Source: Brachypodius melanocephalos (lineage: Eukaryota > Chordata > Aves > Passeriformes > Pycnonotidae). From it: a stretch of 64,000 nucleotides of DNA. Made by a program: the position numbers and the translations under genes. Under the pieces are notes generated by a model that saw only the letters and a list, made by a program, of their open reading frames with translations, did no database searches and had not been told where the DNA came from. The stretch lies in assembly GCA_013398615.1 (NCBI GenBank), contig VZSR01000028.1:6253728-6317727 (forward strand), given 5' to 3'. Below, piece after piece: positions 1 through 12,100 of this stretch; the first letter of the stretch is position 1, and every line of letters starts with the position of its first letter.

Positions 1-2440
1 GCAGAGGGGCTGCTTCCAACAGCATGAGAGCCCAAGGCAGGCAGGGCTTTGGGGGGCACAGAGGAGCCCCCTCCCCACCAGTGCCTTACACAACTGTTGC
101 CTATTCCTACTGCACAGGCCAAATAAATCATCAGCAGGGAGCACCTGGGGCCTTTGTGGTAAAACTTGGATCCAGAAGCATCGAGAGGATTATCCCATCC
201 AACACTTGCAGCCAGCTTTTACACAGCTGGATGAGGGCATTGTGGATGACGTGGAGTGTTCCAGGGGTCAGAGTGTATGAGGTGGCATGCCTCTAAAAGC
301 CTGGGAGGAAAAGACATGCTGTGGACATGGCTCTGCACTGCTCCCCTTCCTCCTTCCCCATTACTAAAGTGGCAATTTGTCATGCATGGAGCACGAGAGC
401 TCTGCATGCTGCATCCCAGGAATGTCACCCATCACTGGTACCAACGGCATTGTTGCCTGCCACAGCAAAGTCTTCCCTTGAGTGCTCCAGCCAAAAACAG
501 TTCTCACTCAATTTTCCACAGCTGGAAAGACCTGGGAAGGGCAGAGCTGACCTGCAACTGTAAATGACCTCCTCCTTCTACCCCTATTTTGAATTATAAT
601 TGTGAGAAAACAGGTCAAAATACTGCCTTTAAGCTCAGAACCCCAGCTTTGGCCTAAGCACCACCACCATTTAGGAAATCAGACAAACAGGAAGCAAGGA
701 AAATGCTGCATAATTACTCAGAGCTACCCTAAAAGGAGGGCTGTTACCAAAACCACTGAGTCTCTTTTATTGAGGATTTCTTACTGCAGTAGAATGCTGC
801 CTAATAGCTGCTATATCCTGCTTGAGCGAGTATATTCTCCTCGGAAATCAAGCAAAGGTTTCTAATAGTTTTTGACAGAGTGTGGTCCCCTAAAGCTACA
901 TTTTCTGTCTGATTCATGCTGACTAACTGTAACCCTACGACAGTTATTGAAAGTTAATTAGCGGTGAAGTGCTAAGAGCTCTAAAAATGAAAATACAAGC
1001 GAGAACAGAATGCAGAGTGTCTCCCTTCCCAGAAAAAATACTGTCAAGAAGGTTAACCGAAAAAATATTGCAAGTTGAAAATGTGAGAGGGATTCCTCTA
1101 ATAACTTGGCTGTGATGGTCCCTTGTGTAGACACACAGCTGAGAGGTAACATATTCCTAAGGGTTTATCAGGGACCCAGGGAACAAACACCAGTACTTTT
1201 TTTCTTTATTAAATTTGTTAGAGGAAGTACCTGGAAAGTTACATAGACACAACACCTAAGTTACATAAAGACAAAGATATAAATCAATCGCTGCTTCCTT
1301 TGGGGACTCAGGTTTGTCAGATGTTGCACACGCTATCAAATCCCAACTATTTTTTGCCCTTATCCTTCACTTCCTCAGTATTTGCAAGGAAAAACCCACA
1401 GTTAGATGCAAGCCCAGCCAGCACCAAGCGGGCGTAGGAGGTGAGGCGAGGAGAGCCACAGCCCTGCACCACCCACTCCCTGCAGATGTAAGCGCTGAGA
1501 CAAGGTGCGAGGCAGTGGGCAGCACCCTTCAGGTGTTAAAAAAGCCCATCCTGTCACCCCCAGAAGTTGGAGACAGCCCTAAACAATCAAAAATAAAACA
1601 AAAAAGGCAGCCTTCACGCAGAGAAGGGGCATTGTTTTAAGAACAAGGAAGGGAACGCGTTGAAGCGTTAGCAAGTAGGTTGGAAAAGCCAAATGTAGGG
1701 CTCAGTACAAATAGACAACAGTGATGCCAGAATGCCTTGGCAAAATTGTGCTTATTGATTTTCATAGAATAGGGAAAAAAGCTCCAGCCCTTTCCACCCC
1801 TGACTGCTGACTGTGACTCACTAGTGATCTAAAATGACTGCAATGAGCAAGCGGGGACTGCGCTGAGTTGGACCTTGCTCACGTCTTCATAGGCTTGACA
1901 GGGGAACGGTGCCCTGCTCCAGGCTCTCCTTGTGGCTGCCCAGGAAATACAGAATAGCTGTGGATATTCACCTCCATCACAGCATCTAACAACACTTTGT
2001 TCAGGCAAGTCCTCTGGGTGGACAGAGGGTCTGATTGAAGTGTTGTTCAGTGCGTGACACAGCCACCGCTGCTTACCGGCACCCTGGTGACCTGACTCGG
2101 CCTTTCCCTCGGGCTGGGAACTGGATGTGTGAGGAGAATATCCACTGTCTCCCGCTCAGCTGGGTCACTGCCTGGGTTGAGTTCTGCAAGCATCACAAGC
2201 TGCCCATGTTTGGTTTTGAACTACTTTACACCTTTACTGGGCAGCCAGCGCTCGCACTCTGAGGGGATCACAATCCGAGGACGCGGTGTGGGCCGAGCTG
2301 TCACGTTCGATAGTTTTCCCCCTTCTCTCCAAGCGCATCCTCTCAAGCCCACGGAAGGCGTCAGAGGAGCCGAGGGCGGGGTGTCACACTCCAGGTGGGG
2401 TGTCACACTCCAGACGGGTCCCTCAGCCTCCGCACGGCTG
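1..2440. other. Upstream flank, no gene seen
   Basis: This stretch lies upstream of the NEMP2 CpG island. Open frames here are short, overlap on both strands, and show no recognisable domain or splice-supported exon. By synteny with mammals the next gene to the left would be NAB1, but no part of it is recognisable. A 19-bp tandem duplication lies at 2378-2418 just before the island. Confidence 0.6.
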
Positions 2441-3150
2441 CTCCCGCCCGCTCTTGCTCAAGTGCTGGCTGCCGCGGTTGGAGCCGGGCCCCGGCCGGTG
2501 GCGGCCCTGCGGGGGGAGCGGGCAGGGGGGCCCGCGGAGCCGCACCGCCCCTGCCCCGCCCTTCGCCGGCCGCGAGGGCCGAGGCTGGAGCCGGCGGCGG
2601 CCGCATGGGTCCGGCGCGGCCGCCCCGCTGCTGGCAGCGCCCGCGGACCCGCCTGGGGCCGGGGCTGCTCGGGTTGCTCGTCCGGCTGGCGCTGCTCGGG
2701 GCGGCCGCGGGCAGCGGGGAGGTGCCGCCAGCAGGTACTGCCCGTCCCCTTCCGCCCCCGGGGCAGGGCGGGCGCTCACAGGCCGGGGGTTGCTCAGCCA
2801 AATCCCCTCGGGAGCGGGGACACGCTGCGCTCCCGCTGTCCCTGGGCCCCGCCGCTGCCGCCCAACATGGCGCTGCCCGGCTGACGGGCCGGGGCCGCCT
2901 CGCCCCGCCGGCAGCTGCAGCGGAGCCGGGGCAGCCGCGGCCGGAGGCGCTTTGCCGTGTCCTCCTGTTGTCCCGTCGCAGTTCGGGTCCCGCAGGACGG
3001 CCCCGCGCCGTGGCCGGGGGGGCAGGGGCGCTGGGAATCGGCCCGGGAGAGCCCGCACGGACAAAGAGACCGCGGCGCTCAGAGGGCGGGCGCGTCCCTC
3101 CCGCTCCAGCGGCGGAGCCGCAGCTGCTTCTGGGTGTGCGACTCCCTCTG
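2440..3150 (+). promoter_or_regulatory. NEMP2: CpG island / promoter of NEMP2
   Basis: A sharp rise in GC content and CpG density starts near 2440 and fades near 3150, in otherwise AT-rich DNA. It holds the first coding exon of NEMP2 (ATG at 2605) and the start of intron 1. No TATA box is evident, as is usual for CpG-island promoters. Transcription probably begins between about 2440 and 2600, but the exact start cannot be read from the sequence. Confidence 0.75.
2605..2734 (+). CDS. NEMP2: NEMP2 coding exon 1: signal peptide
   Basis: The ATG sits in a good context (gccgcATGg). It encodes a short Arg/Pro-rich start followed by a Leu/Ala/Gly-rich hydrophobic core typical of a signal peptide. 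It ends at GCAG|GTACTG in phase 1. Other ATGs upstream are not in this frame with a signal peptide. Confidence 0.88.
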
Positions 3151-6100
3151 GCTTTCTAAGGAGCTCGGGCCAGGGGAATCGGGTGCAGAACAGATCTTTT
3201 ATTAACATATTTGAGGGCAGGCAAACTCATAAAGGCTGGGCTCAGTTGTAGTAGCAATAAGGAACTCGCGAACCGGCTGCCTCCTTGCATTGACCTTCTC
3301 GAGTCTTGAGCATCCTCCGGATTCGGCAGTAGATGCTGAGGGCTCAATTTCAAATTTCTTTGCTTGCCGTGGCAGAATTTGAGTTACTCCACCTGTGTTC
3401 TCCCAGCAGCTAAACCCAGCACGACCTCAGAATTACCTGTTGAGAAGCATCTCTCCCCTTTTGGAACATCATTGTTTCACTCTGTGGAGCTGATGCAACA
3501 TTTCAAGCAGCTGATTTTTCTCAAGAAAAATGCCTTAAAACTATGGGTAGTAAGAAAATACTGGCTAGCCTTGCATGTGGATGACATTGCCTTTGACACG
3601 GACGGATACTTTATGCATAGTGGCAGGAAATCCTAAGATGCCCTCAGGGAAGGTGTGGACATTCTGGGCTGTGTTTTGGCCCTGCCATTTCCTGTTACTG
3701 GATTATCTTGGTTTTAGGCCTGGGTAGTGCCCAGCCTCACCTTGCTGCGTCAGTCGGCAGCACTTCAGTGAGAAATAATCCTTTTGCAGCATCCAGCGAT
3801 GACTTTTGTGAAAGTGCCTGTCTAAAGGTACAGCCAGTGCTTGTGTGAGTGGTTGTGCTCCCTCCCATTGGATTTACCATAGGTGAAAATTAATCCAATG
3901 GTTAATTTTTCCACAAGAAAAATGCCCAGATTTTAAGGTTAAACCAATTTAGTAGCATCATGTGTGGACAATAATTCTGTAATGCTATAATAAACCTAAG
4001 TAAGAACATCCACACAGTATTTTTCATTTGCTTAACTGAATTTGTTAAAATATAATTTAGCTTAATTTCAGCTTCCTTATGGAGATTCAGCAGGTTTTTA
4101 CCTGCAAACAGTATCTCCTTGTCTGGGTTGAGACTGCACATACTCATTTTGCTGCTCTGAGTGCATGACAGCATGTTAGCAGTTATTACTGAGCTTGGCT
4201 GAGATCTGCATTTTCTATTCAGTAAGCCAGATGAGTCCCTCTGTTTGGATGTGTAATTATTTTCTCTATGCTTCTCTTTAATTATGTTCTTGAAACACTG
4301 TGGTAATGCACTGTAGGGTATGTTTTACACATGTATCTAGATCAGAATGTATGTTATTCAAACTTTGCTCCATTAATCTTTTAGATCCATTTCTGCTCAA
4401 AAGTGCAGTTGTAATTCTGATGATCACAGGGGCTCACTAACATTTCAGGAGGGTTAGAACAATTCACATCTCTAATTCAGTGATGTATGGTGAGCTGCCA
4501 GTGCAGTTCCATCATTACATGCCATGGCTGGACTGTGACAGGTGAAAGAAATGTTCTAAGAAGAAGAGTTGTGTGATTTAACATTGGGAACATTTCTGAG
4601 GGAGAGGAGTATGGCTTTTGTGATCAGCAGCCGTGTCATGTGCTAAATGACTGTGTTAATATGTCAGTCTGTTTACCTGCTCAGACTCCCACAGTTGCAT
4701 TCACCACTGGAATAGGGAGCTCTCGTGGAGTTACACCCACTCATGCCAGCAGTGATTTTGGCCCAGAGGCCCTATTCCAGTGCCATCAAAACACTGATGC
4801 TGGAGCCAAGCCTTTCTGGATTACATTTTTTAAAAATACCACCTTGGTTACTTTTTTCCAAAGGTGTTGCAGTTTACTTTGGAGCCTAAATTACTTGATT
4901 AGAAGTCCAGTTTGAATATCCATCTAAATCATGTTGAGCATGTTTCTGTCAGCATTTACAACAATGAAACGGACTAAAATTAGACATTTGTATTTGACAC
5001 ATACCTAAAATTAACCTTTTTGCTCCCCCCAGGCAAAAACTGCAGCTTATTGCAGGAAATGGATGTCATCCAGAAGCAGGATGAAAACTGTTACTGCTAC
5101 GTGCAAAACAGAACCATTCACTTACAGTACCTGTGGTCGACTCTCCAGGTAAGAGGCTGTCCTGGGGATCAGTGAGTACATTTCATGTGAGCTTCTCCCA
5201 GCAAACCATGTGGCCAGTTACCAAGATCAGAGCACTGTCTCCATGGAATTAATAGTTGGAGTGGTGTATAGTTGGGACCATGATAAAAGGCAGCATTATG
5301 AGCTTCCAGTTGGGATGCAGTGAGGTTTGGGTTCTACTGTAAGGATGTCAGCCAGGCTTACGGTATGATGGTGCCACAAAAACAATAATTTAAGATTGTG
5401 TATTATTTTCTTGCGCACCTTTTCTGTTGATGGGCCACTGTTAACCTCTGCAACAAATGCTTTTGCTTATCACCAACTGCCTTTATGGAACTTCTAAATT
5501 TGAGGACTGCCTGCAGTTCTGTGGCTTTTTCACCACAGCACACCAAAGTGTAGGAATGAAAGGCTCATTAGATTGTGACTAATGAACAAACTGCAGCAGC
5601 AGTGTGTCTGTTCTCCTGAGTCAGTCTCCTGACCCTCTCCTGAGGGTCATCTTACAAGATACACATTTAGAGATTAGTTTGAAGCAAATAAAAATCTCTT
5701 CAAGAGTGGAAGCAGTAACAGCTAAAGGAACAAGCTAACCATCTCCATGGTTCCTTTTCTTTCCTGAGAAGTATGTCTCCAGACAAAGGCAGGAAACTGT
5801 TTCATTTTGTCTCTGTTGGAGGATTTTTCTCTCAGATATAAAAAAGTGGAACATCTCTTTGTCTGGGCTGTTTTCCTCAGGAGCATGTTGCAGATGTTTT
5901 TATGAATGGTAGCAGGCTCCAGGTGGTAAAACTGTCCATCAGTAACACAAACCTTCCTGGAGTCAATGTTTAAAAGCAGGAACTTCAGATTGCTTGCTGA
6001 CACATTGTCTCCTCTCCCAGTTCAAACCTGGCTTATTACCCATTGCATCACTTTTTTGCAGATGGGTCTTTGTTGTCTAGTAGGCACTGATGAAGAGCTT

Positions 6101-9100
6101 ACAATCAAAGTTCTCAGGAAAATCACCCCAACTTAGAAGATGGACAAGATCTTTTACCAGTTTGGTGGGGGAGGGTGCTGGGAACCAGCCAAAAAAATTC
6201 CCTAAATACCCAACAGGAATGTGCTTCTATTTAAATTTCTGGTTATGCTATCTTTCATTTTCCTCATCCCTCTGATGTCCCCAGCATGAAAATTGCATTA
6301 TGAAGAAAAGCAAGTCAAATTTGTTACGGTTCAGGAAGGGAAGGAGGAGGGGTATGAACATTCACAAAACAAACTGTGGTCAGCCAGATATTACTGGCAT
6401 TGTTAGAAATTTCTGTGTGGGCAACTGTCACAATAAAACCAAATCCACTGTGCTTTTGGATGGATTGAGGTCCCTCCACTGAACTTTGCTGCTGCTGAGT
6501 TCTCTGAATTACCTTGTAAGGTGATTAACTGTAAACAATTAATCTTTGCATAGTATAAATAACCAATACTAAACAATTAATATTTTCATTACCACATGCA
6601 TGGCTGAAATGTGACACAGTTCACAAAACCTCACAGTGATTCTGAGCTACTTCTCTGTGTATTCTGTTCTTTGTTTCTAGATAAAAATTAGCAGCAGAGA
6701 AAAGTTCCGGTTTGAGCCCATTTCAGAAAAAAACAACTGTCGGAATTCAGAAACTGTTTTTGAGTTTGCTGCATGTGCTATTCAAATTCTCTGGAAGCCA
6801 GAGACATGTACAGAAACTTTTCTGAGCATAAAACAATATGGAGAGGATGTTTGCTTCAAAATACAACCCTTCAAAATTGAACCGTACATTGTGAGGGTGA
6901 AAAGAGAAAGTAAGTACCAAATCTTTGAGTTTAGATTACAGATGGCTTGATATTGCCAGTGCTACTGAATGTACCATCTCTTCTGTAAGAAGCTTAGGAC
7001 TTTTCTGTTGATATTTTATATAATCAGAATTTCAGACTGAATTAGTCTAAAGTCAATTTCTATTTCTTTCCCCCCTTTTTAGTGCTAGATGGAAAGCTCT
7101 TGTTTTTGTTTGTAGCTGGAATTTTTCTGTTCCATTTTGCAAACAGCCTGAGCAGGTGAGTACTAGCTGCTTTTGACCTTCTTTCCCAAAGCCTGTGCAT
7201 CTTTGGTCTGTTTGCTAAGCTAAAGAGGCAGTTCTTTGGGAAAGTGAAATAAGGAACTGAATATATATTTAAAACTTCCTCATACCATTTGTATTTGGAC
7301 AGATTGTGACACACCTGGGAGTACCTAACTCTGTTTACAATCAGCTGTGTTAGGGTTCTTGTATCCAAGCTTCCTGCACTGGGGGACACGGAGACAATCA
7401 ATCCTCAGTGGGCAAGTGTGTGGATCAGAAGAGTCCTTCTTCCCTTTTGTAGACCACTGAGGATAGCCAAATGCTAAATAATGGTGATTATTAATGAAGC
7501 CTTCCTTGGGAGGAAATATTTAGGCTTAAGTCATCTGGGGCCTCTTCTGCCTCCACCTCTGTGCCAGCCTTTCTTCTGGTGCACATTTTGCATAGCACGT
7601 AAGGGAGGATACTCAGTTGTTACAGCAAAATATGTGCCCACAACTTCAAAGCAAAGTGAGTCACAAAATAATTGTCAGGAGGCACCTCTAAAACAAGCAG
7701 AGCAGCAATAGGTTTTATAGCATCAACTCTGAATTAATAAGATGGGATTTATAAATGCATATGCTTAGGAAAAAAAGCTTGTGGGTTTGTGGAGGGTTTT
7801 CTGCATTTTAAATTAAAGTAAAACTCTTGCAGTACAGAACCATATTGGTTATTTAATTTTCTTCTGTGTACTAGAGACTGGAAGGTCAATGCAATCAGAA
7901 GTAGTGTGAGCTTTAAAAAACCACAGCACAGTCTCTTAACCTGTAACAACTCCAGTGACCTTAAGTATCTGTTGGGAATTTTTCCTTACACAGATTTAAT
8001 ACCTGAACTGCTATAGCCTGTTAACCATATAACTATAACTCTAACTTACAGCTGATTTAAGTTCTTATTGAAGATCACTCTGTTTTTACAAATGTTGGCA
8101 TCTTAACCAACTACAAATGATACTTCTCACCATATTCTCTCTTGTTCTTTTTACAGGAGTGCCAAGTTCTTCTACCTTTCTGGAATAATACTGGGTGTTC
8201 TTGCTCTGCTAGTCTTTGTCCTGCTGACACTTAAAAGGTTTATTCCAAGGGTAAATCTACATTTATGAAACAAAGTAACAGTAATAATCATAATACAAGA
8301 AGTGGCAGTACAGAGCCAGATTCTGACCTTGTTCTGGTTTTGTGGCCAGGTAACTGCACTGAAATGACTGCAGGATTGCTTGAATCAAGTAAATATAGTT
8401 AGGTCAGAGTCAGGTTCTATTTAGCTTCCTCCTGAGTTTAAATTCAACAGGCACTGGTGATGTACAAGAAGAGTTCATTCTGAAACATAAATTATTTTTA
8501 TTGAACTAGAGCTAAGCTTACCTTTCAATTTGTGAATCAGTCTAAATAAAAATATAGTGGCAACTGAGACAGATTCTCTTCCATTCACCAAAGACAATTC
8601 ATTGTAAGGCAGATGTGAATTTTTTCTTTACTTTTATACAGCCTGTGAATTCCCATAATATTGCTGAGATAATGTTAATTGGGAACACACGTCCATAGGG
8701 TTATACTGTGACATTGGGATATGATACACAAATACAGGGATGCAGCTGCTCTGCTTGGAATTGACATGGTTTTGTTGTAGCATGCAGAGGATTGTGCAGC
8801 GGAAGTCTCAAATCCTGTAGGTCTAAAGAATTTCACATCTGTTTTTGCCTGTGAGTTCCTCTGGAAACAATGGTCCTGATTCTGACTTGAATTTTTTGAT
8901 GAAGTTTTATTTTTTTTTCCTTTTAATTTCTAGCACAGTACTTTCTGGATTTTAATGAGTGGCTCCTGGCTGGTCTCTCTCTATTTTATTTACTGCTTCA
9001 AAGAGAATATACAGTGGTTGTGGTCTGAACACAAAAACTACCTGTTGGGTAAGAAAATTACCAAGAAATGTGCTGCAGATTTTGGTTTAATTTAGTGGTC

Positions 9101-12100
9101 AGACCAATACCTGCCCATTAAAAAAAAAAGAAAATCAAATGACTCATTTATAAAGCTCTATTTTCTCCTAAGCCATAGATGTTGAAACATTCTAAAGGTT
9201 CCTAATCCACTCAAATGAGTGTTTACTCACATTGTATCATTAAAAAAAGAGTTTGATGTAGAGGACTAGCTCTAAGAGCAGATTTTGCTTGCACTATGTG
9301 TTCATTGATTTGCTGTTACATACTTTCCCTGTAAGAGCAAAAGGGCAGCTCCCGTGGTTTGCACTTTGCTGGATGTGGGAAATGGATGCACACATTGGGA
9401 ACGGGATGTGGCTGCAGGGGCTGACAATCCTATTGATCTGGCACCTGCCTGGACATGGTGATGTGAGGAGAATTCATGTGCAGCCCACACACAGCACTGG
9501 CTAAAAGCTGTTCAGAGATAACCTTGTGAACTCTTGGCACACTTTGGAAACAGAGAACACATAAAACATCATGCAGTTCTCTGCAAGACAACACAAGAAC
9601 CAGCAGGCTGCACTTCACAGCAGCTGCAAGCTTTGTGAAGTTAAGTTTATAGGGGTAGTTTGCATCTTTTTCCCCATGTCCTTTTCTGTTCCCACAGGGT
9701 ATTTTCTGGCTGTTGGGATTACCAGCTTTGCCATTTGCTATCAGCATGGGCCACTGACCACGGAGCTCAGTATAACCTTGTTCACATGGACACTCCAATT
9801 AACAGCCTTTGTCCTGATCTACTTTGGTGTCACCATCCCTCAAGTTGCATATGCAGTCATAGCAGTCAGCCTCTGCTCCAAAGGCCTGTGTTACCCCCTG
9901 GCTGCTGCCTGTCACATTGCCAGGTCTGTGTCTGTTTGTGAACGTCCAAGTCCTGGGAGAACCAAGAAATACTGGAAGCTGATAATGAAAAAGCCCCCTA
10001 CACTTCAGTAACGGTTTAGGAATTTCTAGTACTAGTCCATGGTTTTGCCAAATGTAAAATTGCAGTAGTAAAGGTTTAAGGGCCAGAGACACTGAAATTA
10101 TTTTCCACTTGGCAGTTTTAAGCATGAGTTTTGTTCTGTGGATAATGGAGAAATGTGCCTGTGTTCTTACGGACTAATGTAGCACCTTCTAGTGCACAGC
10201 ATATGGCAACCAGAACATTTCTGTTTGATTGATTGGACTGCAGCAACATTGCCTTGGTTTGACGTGTAGTGAGAGAAGCTGCAGGGAATTCATATGGAAT
10301 CTTAGGGATAAAAGAGTGTACCACCACTGTTCAAAAGTGACAGTCCTTGGACGTTGAATAGAGCTCAGAGACTAAAATCACATGTCCACAAAATAGTGTT
10401 CTCCGTGATTTTGGTTTTCCAAGTTTGTTACCTCCCTGTGATTCATGGAAGCAATCTATCAGAATTGCCAACTATGGAGATATTCCTTAGTATTCCTAGA
10501 GGCCCATTTACATTGTGGATTTGGAACAGGAACTGCTTGCAGTAGGTAGACCTTAACTTGCTAAGTGTTTTCAATAGCAATACAGGAACAACGTGTTTGC
10601 TCATCCTTGAATTTGAAGCATGTTTTTAGCACAAGTCCAATGCTCAAATGAAGATTCTAAAAAGCCCTGCCAATTGACATCTGTTTTTTACCTTCAGTGA
10701 TGGATGGCATCCAGCTTCAGAGTCTTTAGTACAGACTGTTCCATAGCTGTGGACTCTGCTGAAATGCAAAGAAGTAGGAAGAGGCAAAGGCTAGAACTGG
10801 CATAACCAAAATAATAAAAAGCAAATAATTTGGGCTTGTTTTTTTTTTACACATTGTTTAGTTTTGAAGAACCTACTGCTTTGGTCTTGTCTTCTCTTTT
10901 TACATGCTGAAGTGTGGCCTGAGTTGAAGCTTTATTTTAGGTAGAATTTATCATTTGTTGTAGATCAAGTTTTGCCTGCAGCTGAGGAGCAACAGCTGTT
11001 TCAAAAGCAACATGTAAGATCAGTTATTGTAAGCAGGTTCAGAACACTCTGGAATCAGTATGATATGGCCACAAGTTCACTTTTACTTTAAAGTTTTACT
11101 CTGAAACACTGTAGTTTATTCTTCATGTGGTTCTTTCTTTTTGGTTTTCATGAACTGATGCTTCTATAAAGAAATACAGCTCTACAAATCTCTCTTAGGA
11201 GAATGATACGGGCTTTCTGATTTTTCTGTTTCAAAATCCTTAAGCCACAGCACCAAACTGTGAGGCTGTGATGCCAGATGCACAGTTCAGAGCAGCAAAT
11301 ATATCAAAATAATTTAGAATCTTGCAGTATTTCTTGTTAAGAACAGTGAATCTCACTGAGCCAGCAAGACCCTTCACCATTTGACCTAAACAACAGCTAC
11401 AGTTATCTGCTTTTAAAGGGATATAAGGAGGAAAATTGAATGCTGCTGATGTTGGAGCAGGTGTTTTTATACAGAGCTGAAAGTTTTATGGGCATCCAGC
11501 CCTTGCTTATCTTAACTCATCACAACATTTAAATTGAAAGCAGTCGACAGAAGGAAACAGAACATGGCACACTTTCTAATTTATATCTAATTATATTATA
11601 CATCGCTACGCAGCAGCAAAAAAACCATCAGATTGTAAACATTTTGGCCTCAGACTACTCAGTTTTGTAATTTAGAGCAAGATTTAAGAGAAGCAATCTA
11701 GTAAACAACATGAACAACTCACAACAGGCTTAGAGCATTGCTTATCTTTGAAGTAACATATGCAGATTGGGTTTTGATTCAGCCCGTCTCTGCACAGACA
11801 CATTTTGCATTTTGCACCTAAAAATGGCTGAGCAAGCAGCCATCTCTTTAATTCTGTGAGATTTTAGTCCATGCATACACAATAAGGACCTGATCTAAAG
11901 CTCATCTGAAGCTCATTAAATATCGTGAAATTCTACAGCTTTGGTTAAAACCTAGGGTAAACAGGCTAGCAAACATTACATACCTTGTCTTCAAATGCAG
12001 GACTTCAGCTTGTTCTCTTAAAAGGGTAGAGGTGACTAATGCACGTTAATAGCAGGTATAGAGAAAAAGGACAGATAATTACATGCCAGAAGACTTTATA

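Noticed and set aside
2129..3251. Several long overlapping open frames (up to about 320 codons) on both strands in the first CpG island
   Set aside because: They result from few A/T-rich stop codons in GC-rich DNA; only the 2605-2734 frame continues through matching splice sites into NEMP2.
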